Positions 38,512-48,895 of a stretch of DNA of 64,000 bases are shown one piece after another. The notes beneath the pieces were generated by a model. The model did not search any database. It had not been told where the DNA came from and worked only from the letters and a program-made list of their open reading frames with translations. The translations under genes and the position numbers were made by a program. The DNA comes from Chryseomonas sp014190935 (GTDB lineage Bacteria > Pseudomonadota > Gammaproteobacteria > Pseudomonadales > Pseudomonadaceae). The stretch spans positions 1,364,001 to 1,428,000 of the forward strand of contig NZ_JACHVV010000001.1 in the NCBI RefSeq assembly GCF_014190935.1, read 5' to 3'. Within the stretch, counting starts at the first letter, position 1; each line of letters opens with the position of its first letter.

Positions 38512-39885
38512 TCAGCCACGGGGCTCGGCCAGCGCCGCGACGAGGGCCGTCTCCAGGCGTTCGAGCAGCACCAGGCAGTGGCTTTCCTGCAGGATCAGCG
38601 GCGGCAGCAGCCGCACCACGTTGCCGTCGCGGCCGCCGCGTTCGAGCAGCAGCCCCTGGGTGAAACAGTGGCGCTGAATGGCGGCGGCCAGATCCGGATC
38701 GGCCGGCAGGCTGCCGAGCGCATCCGCCGCGCCGCCCGCAGCGACGATCTCCAGGCCCAGCATCAGGCCCAGGCCACGGACGTTGCCGATGGCGGGGAAA
38801 CGCTCGCGCAGCCGCTCCAGATGACGCCTGAGCCAACCGCCGAGCTGGGCCGCATGGCTGACCAGACCCTCGCGCTCGATGACCTCCAGGGTGGCGAGCC
38901 CGGTCGCCATGGCCAGCTGATTGCCGCGGAAGGTCCCGGTATGGCCACCGGGCTCCCAGGCATCGAATTCGCGGCGAATCGCCAATAGCGCCAGCGGCAA
39001 GCCACCACCCACGGCCTTGGACAGCACCAGGATGTCCGGCTCGATACCGGCATGCTGGCAGGCGAACAGCGCGCCGGTGCGGCCGAAGCCGGTCTGGACT
39101 TCGTCGACGATGAGCAGGATGCCGTGTTCCCGGGTGACCCGGCGCAGGGTGCGCAGCCAGGCCACCGGTGCCGGGTTGACGCCACCCTCCCCCTGCACCG
39201 CCTCGACGATCACCGCCGCCGGCCGGCAGACGCCACTTTCCACGTCGCCGAAAAAGCGCTCCAGATAGCGCGCCAGGGCATCGGAGCCCAGCTCGCCGCC
39301 CAGTCCCAGCGGGCAGCGGTATTCGTGGGGATAGGGCAGGAATTGCACCCCGGGCATCAACCCCGCCACGCCCTGCTTGGGCGCGAGATTGCCGGTCACC
39401 GCCAGGGCGCCATGGGTCATGCCGTGGTAGCCGCCGGAAAAGGCGACCACGTTGCTGCGTCCGGTGACCTTCTTGGCCAGCTTCAGCGCCGCTTCCACCG
39501 CATCGGCGCCGGACGGCCCGCAGAATTGCAGGCAGTAGTCTTCTGCCCGACCCGGCAGCAGGCCCAGCAGGCGCTCGCTGAAGGCGTCCTTGAGCGGCGT
39601 GGTGAGATCCAGGCTGTGCATCGGCAGGCCGCTGCCGAGAAAGTCGGTGATGGCGGCGGTAACGGCGGGATGGTTGTGCCCCAAGGCCAGGGTGCCTGCC
39701 CCGGCCAGGCAATCCAGGTAGGTCTTGCCTTCGACGTCGGTCACCCAGACGCCGGCGGCCTTGGCGATGGCCAGCGGCAGCTTGCGCGGATAGCTGCGGA
39801 CCCTGGATTCGAAGCGCGCCTGGCGAGCGAGAAAGAAGGCGTTATCAGGTACTGCGGTATCTCGACTGAGGGATGGTTGAAGCAT
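38512..39885 (-). CDS. acsF: Class III aminotransferase AcsF (diaminobutyrate-type)
   Basis: 457 aa. PLP fold type I: CGPSGADAVEAALKLAKKVTG, AFSGGYHGMTHGALAVTG, LLIVDEVQTGFGRTG and catalytic Lys in ILVLSKAVGGGLPL. Closely resembles diaminobutyrate-2-oxoglutarate aminotransferases; in achromobactin loci it supplies 2,4-diaminobutyrate. First gene of the ~15-kb biosynthesis-uptake operon; a Fur box overlaps its promoter. Confidence 0.88.
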   Translation of the reverse strand: MLQPSLSRDTAVPDNAFFLARQARFESRVRSYPRKLPLAIAKAAGVWVTDVEGKTYLDCLAGAGTLALGHNHPAVTAAITDFLGSGLPMHSLDLTTPLKDAFSERLLGLLPGRAEDYCLQFCGPSGADAVEAALKLAKKVTGRSNVVAFSGGYHGMTHGALAVTGNLAPKQGVAGLMPGVQFLPYPHEYRCPLGLGGELGSDALARYLERFFGDVESGVCRPAAVIVEAVQGEGGVNPAPVAWLRTLRRVTREHGILLIVDEVQTGFGRTGALFACQHAGIEPDILVLSKAVGGGLPLALLAIRREFDAWEPGGHTGTFRGNQLAMATGLATLEVIEREGLVSHAAQLGGWLRRHLERLRERFPAIGNVRGLGLMLGLEIVAAGGAADALGSLPADPDLAAAIQRHCFTQGLLLERGGRDGNVVRLLPPLILQESHCLVLLERLETALVAALAEPRG

Positions 39886-39919
39886 GGCGTCAGACCTCGG
39901 GACGTTTATCTTCGGTAAC

Positions 39920-39938
39920 GATAATCAGTTTCATTCTC
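39920..39938 (-). promoter_or_regulatory. Fur box upstream of acsF
   Basis: Read on the minus strand, GAGAATGAAACTGATTATC matches 15 of 19 positions of the Fur consensus GATAATGATAATCATTATC. It lies 35-53 bp upstream of the acsF ATG. A plausible promoter (-35 TTGAAG, -10 TATCGT) overlaps it, so iron-loaded Fur should block the whole acs-cbr operon. Confidence 0.75.
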
Positions 39939-40201
39939 ATCCTTCAACCGCTATTCCCACTAATAACGCAGTCTTTGAACTCGCCCAACTTTCATCAATA
40001 TGCGCACGATAAGAGGCCCGAACTCACTGCAGTCCGTTATTGAAATAGCTCGGCAATAATCTTGATAAGGCTCTTGTTTCAGCTATATCCGCATAACACT
40101 CCTGTCGATGAATAACGGACTTCAACTAAATTACGCAGCCATGTTCCGCCCGTAATTGACTGCCCCTAAATCTGCCGCTGCGCAGGACTGCACGAGCCTT
40201 G

Positions 40202-40224
40202 CGCCGCGGCGGGCCCCGGCGGCG
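40202..40224 (-). terminator. GC-rich hairpin after the receptor gene
   Basis: CGCCGCCGGG and CCCGCCGCGGCG can pair with a small bulge, directly after the receptor stop codon. No T-tract, so only a possible terminator. Confidence 0.35.
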
Positions 40225-42621
40225 TTAGAACGCCAGGGTGGTGGAGAAGACGAAAGTCCGCGGCGTGGAGATCGTCAGGCCGGGTTCGCTGTCGTCGGAG
40301 GCGCCGGCAGAGGCCCAGTAGCGTTCGTTCATCACGTTCTCCACCGAGGCCCGCAGGGTCACGCGGGTGGCGTCGACCTTGAAGGCGTAGCGCGCGCCCA
40401 CGTCGAAGCGATGCCAGGCGTCGATTTCCTTGCTGTTGGCCTGGTCCAGGTACTGGGAGCTGGTGTAGATCCCCCGTCCGGTCAGGGTCAGGCCCGGCAC
40501 CGCCGGGATGTCCAGTTCGGCACCGAGGTTGGCATTGAGCCGAGGCGTGGCTGGGGCGCGGTTGCCATCGAAGGTGCCGCCCACGGTGTCCTTGAGTTCG
40601 CTGTCGATGTACATCAGGCCGCCAAGCACGCGGAAGCCCGCCAGCGGCTCGCCGAACACGCTCAGCTCCGCCCCGTCGTTGACCCGCTTGCCATTGGGAC
40701 CGAAGGTGCGGCTGGTGGCGTTGGTCTCGTAGGCCGGCTGCTTGATGCGGAAGGCGCTCGCGGTCACGGCCACGGCGCCGAAGTCGTACTTGGCGCCCAC
40801 CTCCGCCTGGCGGCTGATGAAGGGCGGAAAGATCTCGTCCTCGTTCAGCGCGGTGGACGGCGCGATCTTGCCCTGGCTGAGGCCTTCCATGTAGTTGGCA
40901 TAGAGCGACAGCCGCTCGGTGGCCTTGAACAGCACGCCCGCCGAGGGCGAGACCTTTTCCTCGTCGTAGGCGGTGGGTTGCTTCACGCCGTCGGACCAGT
41001 CGTCCACCTTGACCCGCTGCCAGCGGGCGCCGAGGGTGACCAGCAGGCGATCGTCGAAGAAGCCCAGGGTGTCGGCCAGGGCCACGCCACTGAAGCGGTT
41101 CTCGGTGTAGTCCTTGCCGTCGGAGCGGGTCTGGATGCCCGGCGCGGGCAGGTCACTGGGGTTGTACAGGTTGCTCGCCCCACTGGCGTAGCGCCCGCCG
41201 CCGTTCTCGAAGTCCATGTAGAAGTAGTCGGCGCTGACATTGAGCTCGTGGCTGACCGGGCCGGTCTGCAGCCATTTGCGCGCGCCCAGGTTGGCGGTGC
41301 GCACGTCCTCGTCGCGGGTGAAGTCGCGCGGCTGGACGCTGAAATCGCCGGCGTCGTTGGTGATGGAAACATTGTGGCGCAGGAAATCATGATCGCTGCG
41401 ACGCGCGCCCACGGCGCCATAGACCATCAGCGAATCGTCGATGTCGAATTCGCCACGCAGGGCGCCGAAGGTGTCCTTGGTCTGGGCGCGGGTCCAGCGC
41501 TGGGCGTAGTTGTGGCGCACGTCGTCGGCATCGGGCACCCGGGCGCTGGCGCCTACCAGCACCCGCTCCTGAGGCGCATCGGTGTCGCGCTCGGTGTGGC
41601 CGAGATCGAGGCCCAGGCGCAGGCGCTCCACGCGATAGTCCAGACCGAGCACGCCCATCTGGCGATCGACGTGCTGGTGATCCCAGGTGGTGTCGCCGGA
41701 TTGCTTGACGCCGTTGAAGCGCATGCCGAAGCGATTGTCCTCGCCGAAGCGCCGCCCGATGTCGACCGCCCCGCCCACCTGGCTGTCGGAGGCATAGCTG
41801 CCGGTGATTTCGGTGATGGGCTGGTCGGTAGCGCGCTTGGGCACCACGTTGATGCCCCCGCCGACGCTGCCGCGCGGAGAGATGCCGTTGAGCAGCTGGC
41901 TCGGCCCCTTGAGGATGTCGACCCGCTCCGCCATCTCCATGTCGATGGAATAGGTCGGCAGCACGCCATAGAGGCCATTGTAGGCGACGTCGCTGTTGAA
42001 CAGGCTGAAACCGCGGATGGTGAACTGCTCGAAGCGACCACCCGACGGATTGGTGGAGCGCACCGAGGGATCGCTGGCGATCAGGTCGGTCAGGGTGCGG
42101 GCCTGGAGATTCTGCACGGTCTGGGCGGTGTAGGACGTCTGGCTGAAGGGCGTGTCCATGAAGTCGCGATGGCCCAGCAGCCCCTGGGAGCCTTGCCGCG
42201 CGACCTGGCCACCGGCGTAGGGCGCGTCGTCCGCCTGCAGGCTGGTGGCGACGATGGAGGTGCTGGCCAGCTCCTGGACACCGCTGTCCTGCGGCGCCGG
42301 CGCCAGGGTGAAGTCGCGCTCGCCCAGCGGCTGCAGCCGCAGCCCCGAGCCGGCCAGCAGGCGGCTGAAGCCCTCCTCCACACCATAGTCGCCATTGAGC
42401 CCAGCGCTGTTGCGCTTGCCCACCAGCCCCGGATCCACCGCCAGGTTGACGCCGGACTCCGCGGCGAAGCGCGTCAGCGCCTGGGCGAGACTGCCGGCGG
42501 GAATCTCATAGTGCCGGCGGGCGGCCTCCTGGGCCCAGGCAGAACCCGCCCACCAGGGAGTACCACTCAATGCCACCAGCAAGCCCGTGCGCAGCAACGG
42601 ACGCAATACCAACGCCACCAT
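40225..42621 (-). CDS. acr: TonB-dependent ferric siderophore receptor with signalling domain (Acr-like)
   Basis: 798 aa. Signal peptide 1-30 (ending AWAQ), an STN signalling domain at about 37-105 (YEIPAGSLAQALTRFAAESG), plug domain from about 145 (TAQTVQNLQARTLTDLIASD, GFSLFNSDVAYNGLYG) and a beta-barrel ending in aromatic F (FSTTLAF). Takes up the ferric siderophore across the outer membrane; the STN domain signals to FecR. ATG 42621 has a strong AGGAGGGGG site. Follows fecR by 71 bp, so it may have a FecI-dependent promoter there. The acr symbol rests on the achromobactin context. Confidence 0.88.
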   Translation of the reverse strand: MVALVLRPLLRTGLLVALSGTPWWAGSAWAQEAARRHYEIPAGSLAQALTRFAAESGVNLAVDPGLVGKRNSAGLNGDYGVEEGFSRLLAGSGLRLQPLGERDFTLAPAPQDSGVQELASTSIVATSLQADDAPYAGGQVARQGSQGLLGHRDFMDTPFSQTSYTAQTVQNLQARTLTDLIASDPSVRSTNPSGGRFEQFTIRGFSLFNSDVAYNGLYGVLPTYSIDMEMAERVDILKGPSQLLNGISPRGSVGGGINVVPKRATDQPITEITGSYASDSQVGGAVDIGRRFGEDNRFGMRFNGVKQSGDTTWDHQHVDRQMGVLGLDYRVERLRLGLDLGHTERDTDAPQERVLVGASARVPDADDVRHNYAQRWTRAQTKDTFGALRGEFDIDDSLMVYGAVGARRSDHDFLRHNVSITNDAGDFSVQPRDFTRDEDVRTANLGARKWLQTGPVSHELNVSADYFYMDFENGGGRYASGASNLYNPSDLPAPGIQTRSDGKDYTENRFSGVALADTLGFFDDRLLVTLGARWQRVKVDDWSDGVKQPTAYDEEKVSPSAGVLFKATERLSLYANYMEGLSQGKIAPSTALNEDEIFPPFISRQAEVGAKYDFGAVAVTASAFRIKQPAYETNATSRTFGPNGKRVNDGAELSVFGEPLAGFRVLGGLMYIDSELKDTVGGTFDGNRAPATPRLNANLGAELDIPAVPGLTLTGRGIYTSSQYLDQANSKEIDAWHRFDVGARYAFKVDATRVTLRASVENVMNERYWASAGASDDSEPGLTISTPRTFVFSTTLAF

Positions 42622-42692
42622 TGAATCCCCCTCCTTTGATTGTCCTATGCCGTTAATGACCGACGAGTACGGAAAAGGGGACAGGATTTTTT

Positions 42693-43640
42693 TCAGACGC
42701 TGACCGAGCGGGGTTTCACGGTCACCCAGAAGCGGCTGCGCCAGTGCAGCTCCACCGGCAGCGTCGCGGCCAGGAGCGCGAGTACCCGGTCGGTATCGGC
42801 GAGCTGGAAGCTACCGGTGACCCTGAGGCTGGCGAGCGCGGGATCCCAGCGCAGCAGGCCACGGCGATAGCGACCGAGTGCCTGCAGGAATTCGTCCAGG
42901 GGCTGGTCCTGGGCGATCAGCACGCCCTGGCGCCAGCTCAGCAGCGTCGCGGAAAACGGCTCGATGGCACCGATCCCCAGGGCACTCAGGCGCAATTGCT
43001 GGCCCTTGCCCAGGTCCAGCCCCGGCCCGCTCAGCGGCTGCACGCCGACGCTACCGCTGACCACGCGCACGTCGCACCCCTCGTCATCCTGCTGCACGCA
43101 GACCTCGGCCTGGCGCACCGTCAGGGCCCCGAACCGGGTGTCCAGCGTCAGGGCCTGGGCGCCGGGCACCTGCAGCGAAAGCTCGCCCTGCACGAGGGTG
43201 AGCCGCCGCCGTGCTTGATCCAGGTTCACGGCGGTCGCGGTATTGAGTTGCAGCAGGCTGCCGTCGGCCAGGGTCAGGCTGCGGCGTTCGCCGGTGGCGG
43301 TGCCGAGATCGGCGGTCCAGGCGTCCAGCGGCACTTCCTGGGTCAGCCACCACCCCGTCGGTACCACCAGCGCCAGGCCGAGCAACTGACGCAAGGCGCT
43401 ACGCCGACCGCGATCGGCCGGTTGCAGACTGGCCATGGCCAGCCGCGACGGCACCGCGGCGAAGCGTTGCTGCAGCGCCAAGGCCGCCTGCCAGGCGCGC
43501 TCGTGCTCGGCATGGGCCTGGCGCCAGGCCTGCAGCTGCTGGTGTTCGCGCTCGCCGGCCGCGCCGGATTCCAGCAACGCCAGCCAGCCCGCGGCCTCGC
43601 GGATCGCTGTCCGCCGCCGGTCCTGGGCACTGTTCAGCAC
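42693..43640 (-). CDS. fecR: FecR-family anti-sigma/signal transducer
   Basis: 315 aa from GTG 43640, which overlaps the fecI stop; a TTG at 43658 is an alternative. N-terminal cytoplasmic part with AAGWLALLESG, one membrane segment near 100 (LLGLALVVPTGWWL), then the periplasmic FecR domain (GERRSLTLADGSLLQLNTAT, VNLDQARRRLTLVQGELSL). C-terminal part contacts the receptor STN domain. Transmits siderophore binding to FecI. Confidence 0.88.
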   Translation of the reverse strand: MLNSAQDRRRTAIREAAGWLALLESGAAGEREHQQLQAWRQAHAEHERAWQAALALQQRFAAVPSRLAMASLQPADRGRRSALRQLLGLALVVPTGWWLTQEVPLDAWTADLGTATGERRSLTLADGSLLQLNTATAVNLDQARRRLTLVQGELSLQVPGAQALTLDTRFGALTVRQAEVCVQQDDEGCDVRVVSGSVGVQPLSGPGLDLGKGQQLRLSALGIGAIEPFSATLLSWRQGVLIAQDQPLDEFLQALGRYRRGLLRWDPALASLRVTGSFQLADTDRVLALLAATLPVELHWRSRFWVTVKPRSVSV

Positions 43641-44146
43641 AGCTCCGCCAGCAGGCAATGTTCATAGGCCTGCGCCATGTATCTCTTGATGGTGCGCTCG
43701 GAGACCTGCAAGCGCTCGGCGATCTCGCGATAGGTGAGGTCTTCGAGCTGGCTGAGCAGGAAGGCATGGCGCACCGTGGCGGGCAGGCCGTCGAGCAGCT
43801 CATCGAGGGCCTGCAGGGTTTCCAGCAGTACCCAACGTTGCTCGGGCGATGGCGCGCAGGCTTCGGGCAGTTCGGCCAGGGCGTCGAGATAAGCCTGCTC
43901 CAGGCTGCGCCGGCGCTGGAAATTGATCAGCAGGCGCTTGCCGATGGTTACCAGATACGCCCGCGGCTCTTGCAGTTCGCCAAGCACCTCGGGATTGCGC
44001 ACCAGCCGCAGAAAGGCCTCCTGACTGAGATCGGCCGCATCCCATTCGCTGCCCAGCCGCCGCCGCAACCAGGCCTGTAGCCAGCCGCTGTGGTCGCAAT
44101 AGAGCCGATGAAGATGGCGTGAGGATGCGAGAGCCATATCACTCAT
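43634..44146 (-). CDS. fecI: ECF sigma factor, FecI type
   Basis: 170 aa. Region 2 includes DLSQEAFLRLVRN and PRAYLVTIGKRLLINFQRRR; region 4 has LEDLTYREIAERLQVSERTI and KRYMAQAYEHCL. Forms with FecR and the receptor the usual surface-signalling trio; it should direct RNA polymerase to the receptor promoter when ferric siderophore is present. Confidence 0.92.
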   Translation of the reverse strand: MSDMALASSRHLHRLYCDHSGWLQAWLRRRLGSEWDAADLSQEAFLRLVRNPEVLGELQEPRAYLVTIGKRLLINFQRRRSLEQAYLDALAELPEACAPSPEQRWVLLETLQALDELLDGLPATVRHAFLLSQLEDLTYREIAERLQVSERTIKRYMAQAYEHCLLAELC

Positions 44147-44172
44147 GACGGGTGCTGCCTGCGCGATGATGC

Positions 44173-44191
44173 TTAGATGATATTGATTCTA
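44173..44191 (-). promoter_or_regulatory. Possible weak Fur box upstream of fecI
   Basis: TAGAATCAATATCATCTAA on the minus strand matches about 11 of 19 consensus positions, 27-45 bp before the fecI ATG in a short AT-rich patch. Weak by itself; the location is what iron-regulated fecI genes show. Confidence 0.35.
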
Positions 44192-44275
44192 CTTTACATT
44201 GATCGGCGGCGACCAGCCCGGGGCCGTCTATCCCTGCCCTTTCGCCCGGAAAAGGGGTAAAGGCCAGCACGGCTT

Positions 44276-45205
44276 TCAGCCTGACGGACTTTCTACCGGC
44301 ACCGGCGACAGATCGACACTCCGGCAATAGTCCATGAACAGCCGCGTCGCCTTGGTCGGCTCGTTGTTGCGCAGGTAGGCCATGATGAAGGTCGAGGCCG
44401 GCATGTCGTCGTGGATGTTGACCTGGGCCAGGCGCTTGCCGTCGTAGGTCATGTCGGTGGTCGGCCGGGTGACCAGCACGGAAAAGCCCAGCCCCTGCCC
44501 CACCATGCAGCGCACCATCTCGATGGAGGGGGAGCTGTAGGCCACCGTGGGGTGGTAGCCCTTTTCCTTGAAGATGTCGATGAAGTAGTTACGGCTGGGC
44601 ACCACGTCCAGCAGGATCATGGGCTCGCGACTCAGCTCCTTGAGCGTCACCGCCTTCTTGCCGGCCAGGGGATGGGCGATGGGCAACAGGGCATAGGGCT
44701 TGTGCGGTGCATTGAGCTTTTCCTTGGTGATGGAATCGCCCAGCTCCAGATCGTAGAGAAACACCAGGTCGAAGCGCCCCCGGTGCACCCCGTGCATGAG
44801 TTCGTGCTGTTCGCCGTCGTGCAGCTGGATGGTGATTTCCGGATAGAGCCGCTTGAACCCGGCGACCAGCTTGGGCAGGTAGAGCGGTGCCGCGGATTCG
44901 AAACAGCCGATGGCCACGGTCCCCGAAACCATCTCGTTTTCCGCCTTGGCGTTCTGTTCCAGTTCATGGGACAGCCGCAACAGTTCCTTGGCCTTTTCGT
45001 AGAGTCGGCGCCCGCTGGCGGTGAGGGACACGCCCTGGGCGTGATGGCGGATAAACAACTTCTGCTCGAAACTTTCTTCGAGATTCTTGATGGCGACGGA
45101 AATCGACGGCTGGGATATGTGCAGTTGTCGCGCCGCCTCGACAATGCTGTCTTCCTCGACCACCGCGACGAAATAACGAAGTTGCCTGAGCGTAAAGTGG
45201 GTCAC
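44276..45205 (-). CDS. LysR-family transcriptional regulator
   Basis: 309 aa starting with GTG at 45205 (AGG ribosome site). HTH at residues 5-45 (FTLRQLRYFVAVVEEDSIVE, LHISQPSISVAIKNLEE), then an effector domain with FDLVFLYDLELGD. Divergent from the amino-acid transporter and catabolic cluster at 45585, so probably its regulator. CCTATAGG right at its ribosome site and CTATACAG in the gap share the CTATA core. Confidence 0.92.
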   Translation of the reverse strand: MTHFTLRQLRYFVAVVEEDSIVEAARQLHISQPSISVAIKNLEESFEQKLFIRHHAQGVSLTASGRRLYEKAKELLRLSHELEQNAKAENEMVSGTVAIGCFESAAPLYLPKLVAGFKRLYPEITIQLHDGEQHELMHGVHRGRFDLVFLYDLELGDSITKEKLNAPHKPYALLPIAHPLAGKKAVTLKELSREPMILLDVVPSRNYFIDIFKEKGYHPTVAYSSPSIEMVRCMVGQGLGFSVLVTRPTTDMTYDGKRLAQVNIHDDMPASTFIMAYLRNNEPTKATRLFMDYCRSVDLSPVPVESPSG

Positions 45206-45584
45206 GGATCGCCTATAGGAAAAACCTGTGCAAAGCTCGCCTCTGCATAGCCTTTACTCTCGAAGCGAAAGCTGTGCCAGGCGGCCTGCGCCTGCCGCCC
45301 ACACCCAGCAAACCCTTGAAAATCCAGCGGATGTCCGCTGCATTCCGGTCGCGCCAGTGCACCAAAAGCCTGCACTACAGCCTTTAATGGCGGCACTTTG
45401 CCCCTTATGAGGGCATATTGGAAAAGTCCTCCAGCCGCTGCCGTGCCTGTATAGCAAAGTCCTATACAGAGGCCCGTAATTTGTTAATTGACGATAAGTC
45501 AGCTGATTGCCAATTCTGTAATTGCAGCGACCGGACAGCCCTCTTCGAAGGTGTCCTTACAATGAATGGCGACAGGTTTTGACG
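45206..45584. other. 379-bp divergent promoter region
   Basis: Between the LysR gene and the transporter gene; AT-richer near 45470-45530. Contains the CTGTATAG-N7-CTATACAG palindrome (listed separately) and CCTATAGG at 45212-45219. No gene seen. Confidence 0.5.
45447..45469. promoter_or_regulatory. LysR-type operator palindrome
   Basis: CTGTATAG-N7-CTATACAG, perfect 8-bp arms containing the T-N11-A LysR box (T45452, A45464). It lies 116 bp upstream of the permease-ATPase ATG and within the divergent gap, the standard place for an activator-bound recognition site. Confidence 0.6.
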
Positions 45585-47105
<1,521 letters not shown>

Positions 47106-47134
47106 CCCCACCCCTTGGCTTCTGGAGAACCCCT

Positions 47135-48007
47135 ATGATCGAGCAAGCGCAACTGGACCAGTTTCACCGCGACGGCTACCTGGTGGTCGAGAATCTGCTG
47201 ACGGCCGAGGAAATCGCCACCCTGCAGGCCGATTTCGATCTCTGGGTGGAGGACAGCCGCAGCCACGCCGAGGCCTGGGGCGAGACCCAGGACGGCCGCG
47301 CCCGTTTCGACGTGGAGCTGGACCACCGGCCCGACCACCCCTCCCTGCGCCGGGTCAGTTCGCCGACCGAGATCTCCGCGGCCTATCGTCAGGTTGCCCT
47401 GTCCTCACGCATGGCCCGGGTCGCCGCCCAGTTGATCGGTGGCAACGGTACGCGCTTCCACCACAGCAAGATCAACTCGAAGCTGCCGCATACCGCCACC
47501 CAGGTGAAGTGGCACCAGGATTTCCTCTTTACCCCGCACAGCAACGATGACGTGGTTACCGCGCTGCTGATGGTGAGCGAAGTGACCCCTGAGAACGGCC
47601 CGCTGACGGTCATTCCCGGCAGCCACCGCGGGCCGCTGTGGTCGCACTGGCAGGACGGCCGCTTCAGCGGCGCCGTCGATGACGAGGTAGTCGCCGAGCA
47701 CTGCGGCCAGCCCGTGGCCTGCTTCGGCCCGGCCGGTTCGGTGTGCTTCATGCACACCCGCCTGCTGCACGCCTCCAGCCCCAACCAGACCGAATTGCCG
47801 CGCACCCTGTTCATCAGCGTCTATGCCGCCGAGGACGCCCTGCCCTTTGGCGAGAATCCGCTGCCCAGCGAGCACGCCGGCGTGCTGGTGGCCGGTCAGG
47901 AAAGCGGGCTGGTGCGCAGCGTGGCCAACAGCGTGCGGCTGCCGCAGAAACCGCGCGGCGCGTCCTTCTTCGTCCAGCAGGCCGGGCTCGACCAGGCTGC
48001 CGTTTGA
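47135..48007 (+). CDS. Phytanoyl-CoA dioxygenase (PhyH) family oxygenase
   Basis: 290 aa from ATG 47135 (GGAG upstream). Fe(II)/2-oxoglutarate oxygenase: metal ligands H127 and D129 in VKWHQDFLF, third His probably H212 (LLHASSPNQ), and R223 to hold 2-oxoglutarate. Likely hydroxylates the compound imported by the flanking transporter; substrate unknown. Lies between the transporter fusion and its binding protein in one operon. Confidence 0.88.
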   Translation: MIEQAQLDQFHRDGYLVVENLLTAEEIATLQADFDLWVEDSRSHAEAWGETQDGRARFDVELDHRPDHPSLRRVSSPTEISAAYRQVALSSRMARVAAQLIGGNGTRFHHSKINSKLPHTATQVKWHQDFLFTPHSNDDVVTALLMVSEVTPENGPLTVIPGSHRGPLWSHWQDGRFSGAVDDEVVAEHCGQPVACFGPAGSVCFMHTRLLHASSPNQTELPRTLFISVYAAEDALPFGENPLPSEHAGVLVAGQESGLVRSVANSVRLPQKPRGASFFVQQAGLDQAAV

Positions 48008-48036
48008 TCTTTCCTACCCCCTCAAGGAGCACCGCC

Positions 48037-48876
48037 ATGCAAAGAGTCAGCAGCGCCTCGATTCGAATCCTCTCCACCGCCGTACCGGGCGCCGGCCTGG
48101 CGCTGGTCTCCAGCCTGGCCTCGGCCGATTTCCTGCAGCCGGGCAAGCTGGTCGCCGGATCCGACCTGACCTTCTTCCCCTACGAATATGTGCAGGACAA
48201 CAAGCCGGCAGGCTTTGACATCGAATTCGTCGAGGGACTGGGCAAGCTCATGGGCCGCTCCGTGGAGACGATCGACACCCGCTTCCCCAACCTCATCACC
48301 GGGCTGCAGGGCGGGCGCTTCGACATCACCAACTCCTCGATGTACATCACCGCGGACCGCCTCAAGGTGATCGACATGATCCCCTACCTGAAGAGCGGCG
48401 AGTCGATCATCGCGCTCAAGGGCAGCAGCTATCAGCCCAAGAAGCCGGAAGACTTCTGCGGCCACAAGATCGGCTCCATGGGCGCCACCTCCTGGCTGCA
48501 GCAGCTGCACAAGCTCTCCGACGAGTACTGTGTGAAGAATGGTCTGCAGCCGATCGCCGTGAGCGAATACGGCACCGATCCCCAGACCACCCAGGCACTG
48601 CTGTCCAAGGCCGTGGAGGCGCAGATCACCGACGCCGCCGTGGCCCGCGGCCTGGTGGAGAAGCTCGGCAATCGCGTGGTGATTTCCTCGGACAGCCTGA
48701 TCTACCCGGTGCTCAATGGCTTCGGCGTGAAAAAGGGCAACGACGCGGTCAAGACCGCCCTGGTGGATGCGCTCAAGCAGTACAGCGCCACCCCGGAGTA
48801 CGCCGCGCTGCTGAAGAAGTACAACTTCCAGGCACCCACCGAGGCGGACATCGCCGCCCTGATGCCCAAGCCCTGA
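48037..48876 (+). CDS. Amino-acid ABC transporter substrate-binding protein
   Basis: 279 aa from ATG 48037 with AAGGAG upstream. Signal peptide 1-31 (AVPGAGLALVSSLASA). Family 3 fold: LVAGSDLTFFPYEYVQDNKPAGFDIEFVE compressed into residues 38-66, then FDITNSSMYITADR. Two cysteines in the mature part (EDFCGHK, DEYCVKN) may form a disulfide. Ligand probably an amino-acid-like compound. Confidence 0.88.
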   Translation: MQRVSSASIRILSTAVPGAGLALVSSLASADFLQPGKLVAGSDLTFFPYEYVQDNKPAGFDIEFVEGLGKLMGRSVETIDTRFPNLITGLQGGRFDITNSSMYITADRLKVIDMIPYLKSGESIIALKGSSYQPKKPEDFCGHKIGSMGATSWLQQLHKLSDEYCVKNGLQPIAVSEYGTDPQTTQALLSKAVEAQITDAAVARGLVEKLGNRVVISSDSLIYPVLNGFGVKKGNDAVKTALVDALKQYSATPEYAALLKKYNFQAPTEADIAALMPKP

Positions 48877-48895
48877 GCCTTCCGGAGTCACGACC

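Larger units (their letters stand above)
39886..40224. other. 339-bp AT-richer gap with a long inverted repeat
   Basis: No gene seen. Besides the Fur box it holds perfect 11-bp inverted repeats AGTCCGTTATT (40031-40041) and AATAACGGACT (40111-40121), 69 nt apart. The region is clearly less GC-rich than the flanks. It may be a large operator pair, a regulatory RNA or an acquired piece; no choice can be made from sequence alone. Confidence 0.45.

Noticed and set aside
40156..42624. 822-codon open frame on the plus strand opposite the receptor
   Set aside because: The receptor on the minus strand has signal, STN, plug and barrel features; the opposite frame is low-complexity.
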